Source: Balanoglossus misakiensis
Taxonomy: Eukaryota; Hemichordata
Length of the DNA stretch: 64,000 nt
Reading direction: 5' to 3'
Assembly: GCA_040954595.2 (NCBI GenBank)
Contig: CM082597.2
Span: 5,828,001 to 5,892,000 of the forward strand
Program-made: the position numbers and the translations under genes
The notes under the pieces: model-generated
What the model was told of the DNA's origin: nothing
Database searches by the model: none
What the model saw: only the letters and a program-made list of their open reading frames with translations
In this document: positions 62,901 to 64,000 of the stretch, one piece after another
Layout: each line of letters starts with the position of its first letter
How positions within the stretch are numbered: the first letter of the stretch is position 1

Positions 62901-63894
62901 CTATAAAGAATAACCAGAGTTGATTTTTTGACCCTTGAGCGCACTATCAATGTCAACCACACGGTTGTAAGTGACTGCGTTGCTGGGAAGACGTACGACA
63001 ATAGTTCTGTTGTTAGGGGGCCCTGTGAATTTTATGCATGTCATGTGACAGGGCAATACTTCAGGCCTTGCTGGCTACGGTCTGCGCGTAATCACTAATG
63101 GAGGCGTGATAATGTTATTCCACCTAATAACCAGTGGTGATACCCCACCAAGCCGTCGTCATGCCAACGCGACATTCTTGCCCTTGGTAACGGGAGCGCG
63201 TGTGTAGTATACGCGCACGCGGTTGTTCCGTTGCAGTTTACCTTGGCTACTGACGTCGCGGTCGTTGTTTGACCTCTCTCCTTTATGTTGGCCCCGAAAG
63301 ACCCACCCCTTTGCCTCCCGTGTACACGGTTTGCCTTGTGTACCACAATGACACCTGTTGTTGGCCTTGCCTCGCAGACTTGAACAAAGTCAGCTACTTC
63401 ATGTTTGCTCATTGCAGGGAGTTTGAAATCAACTCGAAGCAGGTGCGTAGGGTTGACCGCCGCGCCAGCCCAACACATACACCAACCCACTCGATGGTCA
63501 CCTGTCAGTCCAGTCGCGCCGTTATCTCCACACCTAATCAGACCTGTATATTAACTAGTTAATTATTTTTGCATTGCTGAATGATTGCAATAAACCAGCC
63601 ACAATCGTGTGAAATCTACAGTCCCCGGGTGGTCGTACACCTGTGATAACTAAAACGTGTAATGTTTCAACTATTAAGGTCATCAATTCGCGTGAAGTAA
63701 GAGACGAAGTCGTCCATTAGTCAAGGTGCAATGACCACTGCCACTTACCCGCAGTCGCAAATTTCACATACACACAGGAAATCTGGAAACTCGGTCTGCA
63801 TAACAGCGGTAATTTCGTCTTCGTTCAGCCCCAGGCCGAGACTGCTGCCCCGGCTGAACCCCCGGGAATTGCCCCTGCTGGCGTGGAAACTCAT
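56952..63894 (-). CDS. SAXO: Stabiliser of axonemal microtubules (SAXO/FAM154 family), 523 aa
   Basis: Seven exons on the minus strand: 63894-63749, 61323-61080, 60595-60370, 59831-59706, 59148-58920, 58077-57939, 57413-56952 (1,572 nt). The N-terminus has the family's cysteine-rich microtubule-targeting motif (FLCVCEICDCG, continuing RHKHHKDCKK across the first junction). The body consists of Mn-type repeats typical of the family, such as TTVYKETYPGH, TTHKNTYTDM and TTVHKETYTSL, with paired HKDFFKAWVPQP and HKKFFQDWGVQP blocks and two FPGYK blocks. Family members bind and stabilise microtubules in cilia and sperm flagella; the same role is expected here. It is longer than human SAXO2 and nearer SAXO1 in length; which paralogue it represents cannot be settled by eye. 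Intron 3 begins GC (60369-60368) in the context G/GCAAGT; a GT donor 4 bp downstream would give an early stop. The long frame opposite exon 7 on the + strand is a GC-rich shadow. Confidence 0.9.
57448..57644. mobile_element. TA-flanked MITE, CTGTAAAACAGG family
   Basis: 197 bp from CTGTAAAACAGGAAAAATTT to AAATTTCCTGTTTTACAG, flanked by TA. It lies in SAXO intron 6, about 35 bp upstream of exon 7. Confidence 0.8.
57675..57760. mobile_element. Short MITE with TTAA flanks, CCCTTTCACC family
   Basis: 86 bp between intact TTAA sites (CCCTCTCACCACCATGG to GGGGGTGAAAGGG), in SAXO intron 6. Confidence 0.8.
58309..58526. mobile_element. MITE fragment, GCCTCTATAGCTGCCA family
   Basis: Right two thirds of the element at 3661-4007 (GGCAACGCACACCATGATAG through AAAGTGGCAGCTCTAGAGGC) followed by TTAA. 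In SAXO intron 5. Confidence 0.75.
58590..58755. repeat. Imperfect palindrome
   Basis: CATGATGACTGACA pairs with TGTCAGTCATCATG, and GGGCAACAGTGTATTTTGATGA with TCATCAAAAGTACTCTGTTGCCC, about 165 bp overall. A probable degraded MITE in SAXO intron 5. Confidence 0.6.
59217..59392. mobile_element. TA-flanked MITE, CTGTAAAACACTTTATTTTC family
   Basis: 176 bp from CTGTAAAACACTTTATTTTC to GAAAATAAAGTGTTTTACAG, flanked by TA. The same family in inverse orientation is at 62476-62681. In SAXO intron 4. Confidence 0.85.
59400..59530. mobile_element. MITE half, AGGGACAAAGTCTC family
   Basis: Left half only (TTAA, then AGGACAGTCTCTCTCACTGC, through CATCCCGTTTGTAGGATATG). It directly abuts the TA MITE and is cut off by the dispersed repeat that follows. 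Confidence 0.7.
59535..59675. repeat. Dispersed repeat with CAATTTGTC core, copy 3
   Basis: ATTCACCCCCTGTTGTCAT, GTACCCCCTAGCAATTTGTC and TTCTGGCAAAGGGGGACAT match 55975-56190. In SAXO intron 4. Confidence 0.5.
60248..60360. repeat. Tandem repeat of about 44 bp beside the SAXO exon 3 donor
   Basis: Three copies of a unit with AGGCAGGCAACAGCGCCCTC and TACGACCAAGTCTAAG, ending within 10 bp of the non-canonical GC donor. The exon frame reads into it only by ignoring the splice site. Confidence 0.7.
60712..60905. mobile_element. MITE fragment, GCCTCTATAGCTGCCA family
   Basis: TTAA then AGCCTCCAGAGCTGCC and CACCATTATGCCATATTACT, ending in GTGTGGCACCCATTTAATA. The left part of the element only, in SAXO intron 2. 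Confidence 0.7.
60975..61062. mobile_element. Short MITE, CCCTTTCACC family, inverted
   Basis: Reverse copy (CCTTTCACCCCTATTTCC to CCATGGTGGTGACAGGG) ending about 18 bp from the SAXO exon 2 donor. Confidence 0.7.
61397..61490. mobile_element. Short palindromic element with GGGACCGTTCA ends
   Basis: TTAGGGACCGTTCAGTTTTT opposed to AAAATGAACGGTCCCTTAA, with G and C runs inside. Ends and TTA(A) flanks resemble the TTAA families. In SAXO intron 1. Confidence 0.75.
61598..61686. mobile_element. Short MITE with TTAA left flank, CCCTTTCACC family
   Basis: CCTGTTCACCACCATGG through GGAACTGGGGGGGGGGTGAAC; the right end has diverged. In SAXO intron 1. Confidence 0.7.
61979..62212. mobile_element. MITE fragment, AGGGACAAAGTCTC family
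   Basis: TTAATTAA, then AGGGACAAAGTCTCTCTCTC and the core as far as TACTCTCATATCCTACAAAC. The right terminal repeat is missing. In SAXO intron 1. Confidence 0.75.
62476..62681. mobile_element. TA-flanked MITE, CTGTAAAACACTT family, second copy
   Basis: 206 bp from CTGTAAAACACTTGATTTTC to GAAAATAAAGTGTTTTACAG, flanked by TA. In SAXO intron 1. Confidence 0.85.
62690..63748. other. SAXO intron 1, 5' part
   Basis: It holds a short CTGTCTGT-type repeat (62705-62760) and a GC-richer stretch at 63060-63500 that gives spurious open frames on both strands. I see no splice-compatible exon, RNA gene or clear regulatory motif. Confidence 0.4.
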
Positions 63895-64000
63895 GTTGAC
63901 CGACAATACCGTTGTATTTTTGGGGAGGTATTATCCGGTGTTTGTTGCAGTTTTCGCCGCGGTGTTGATGTATACACTTGACGCGAAACACACGGCTGAG

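Noticed and set aside
63095-63562. Overlapping open frames of 131 and 97 codons in SAXO intron 1
   Set aside because: GC-rich segment with open frames on both strands, no compatible splice sites and no recognisable domain.

Overview
This is a 64 kb window of an animal nuclear genome. The genes are spread over many short exons with GT-AG introns, the DNA is rich in palindromic MITEs and microsatellites, and the recognisable genes are metazoan: C-type lectin/GPS proteins, immunoglobulin-superfamily proteins, HSF2BP and SAXO. This mix suggests an invertebrate deuterostome, most likely a lancelet (Branchiostoma). The species call is inference. I recognised no tRNA, rRNA or CRISPR array, and no intact autonomous transposon.

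Region 1 (1-34560, + strand) holds three tandem copies of one 13-exon gene. I joined the exons by hand and every junction keeps frame. The product is a signal peptide, two C-type lectin-like domains, and a GAIN-like region ending in a canonical GPS proteolysis motif. It stops 18-24 residues after the predicted cleavage point with no membrane segment. Copy 1 (2261-12308) lacks exon 1, which lies left of the window. Copy 2 (14437-25745, 661 aa) is complete. Copy 3 (27787-34560, 634 aa) has lost the ancestral start codon. A relic first exon and repeated upstream modules between the copies record further duplications. Intron 1 of copies 1 and 2 carries a large foldback element whose arm has been amplified into an (ATTC)n-bearing satellite. 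Copies 1 and 2 are nearly identical in introns and GAIN exons, but their lectin exons differ mostly at amino-acid-changing positions.

Region 2 (35863-44391, - strand) holds two neighbouring secreted Ig-superfamily genes. Gene A has a signal peptide, one Ig-like domain and an Arg/Lys-rich tail (199 aa). Gene B has a signal peptide, two Ig domains and an Arg/Lys-rich tail (304 aa). All introns are phase 1, and each basic tail sits on its own terminal exon.

Region 3 (44392-47896) is intergenic, with MITEs and one GC-rich open frame of doubtful status.

Region 4 (47897-53725, + strand) is a 10-exon HSF2BP (MEILB2) orthologue of 388 aa, with one GC-AG intron.

Region 5 (56952-63894, - strand) is a 7-exon SAXO (FAM154) microtubule-stabiliser gene of 523 aa, tail to tail with HSF2BP and also with one GC-AG intron. 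Introns from 36 kb onward are littered with MITEs. At least five families are flanked by TTAA, the target of piggyBac-type transposases, and one is flanked by TA.
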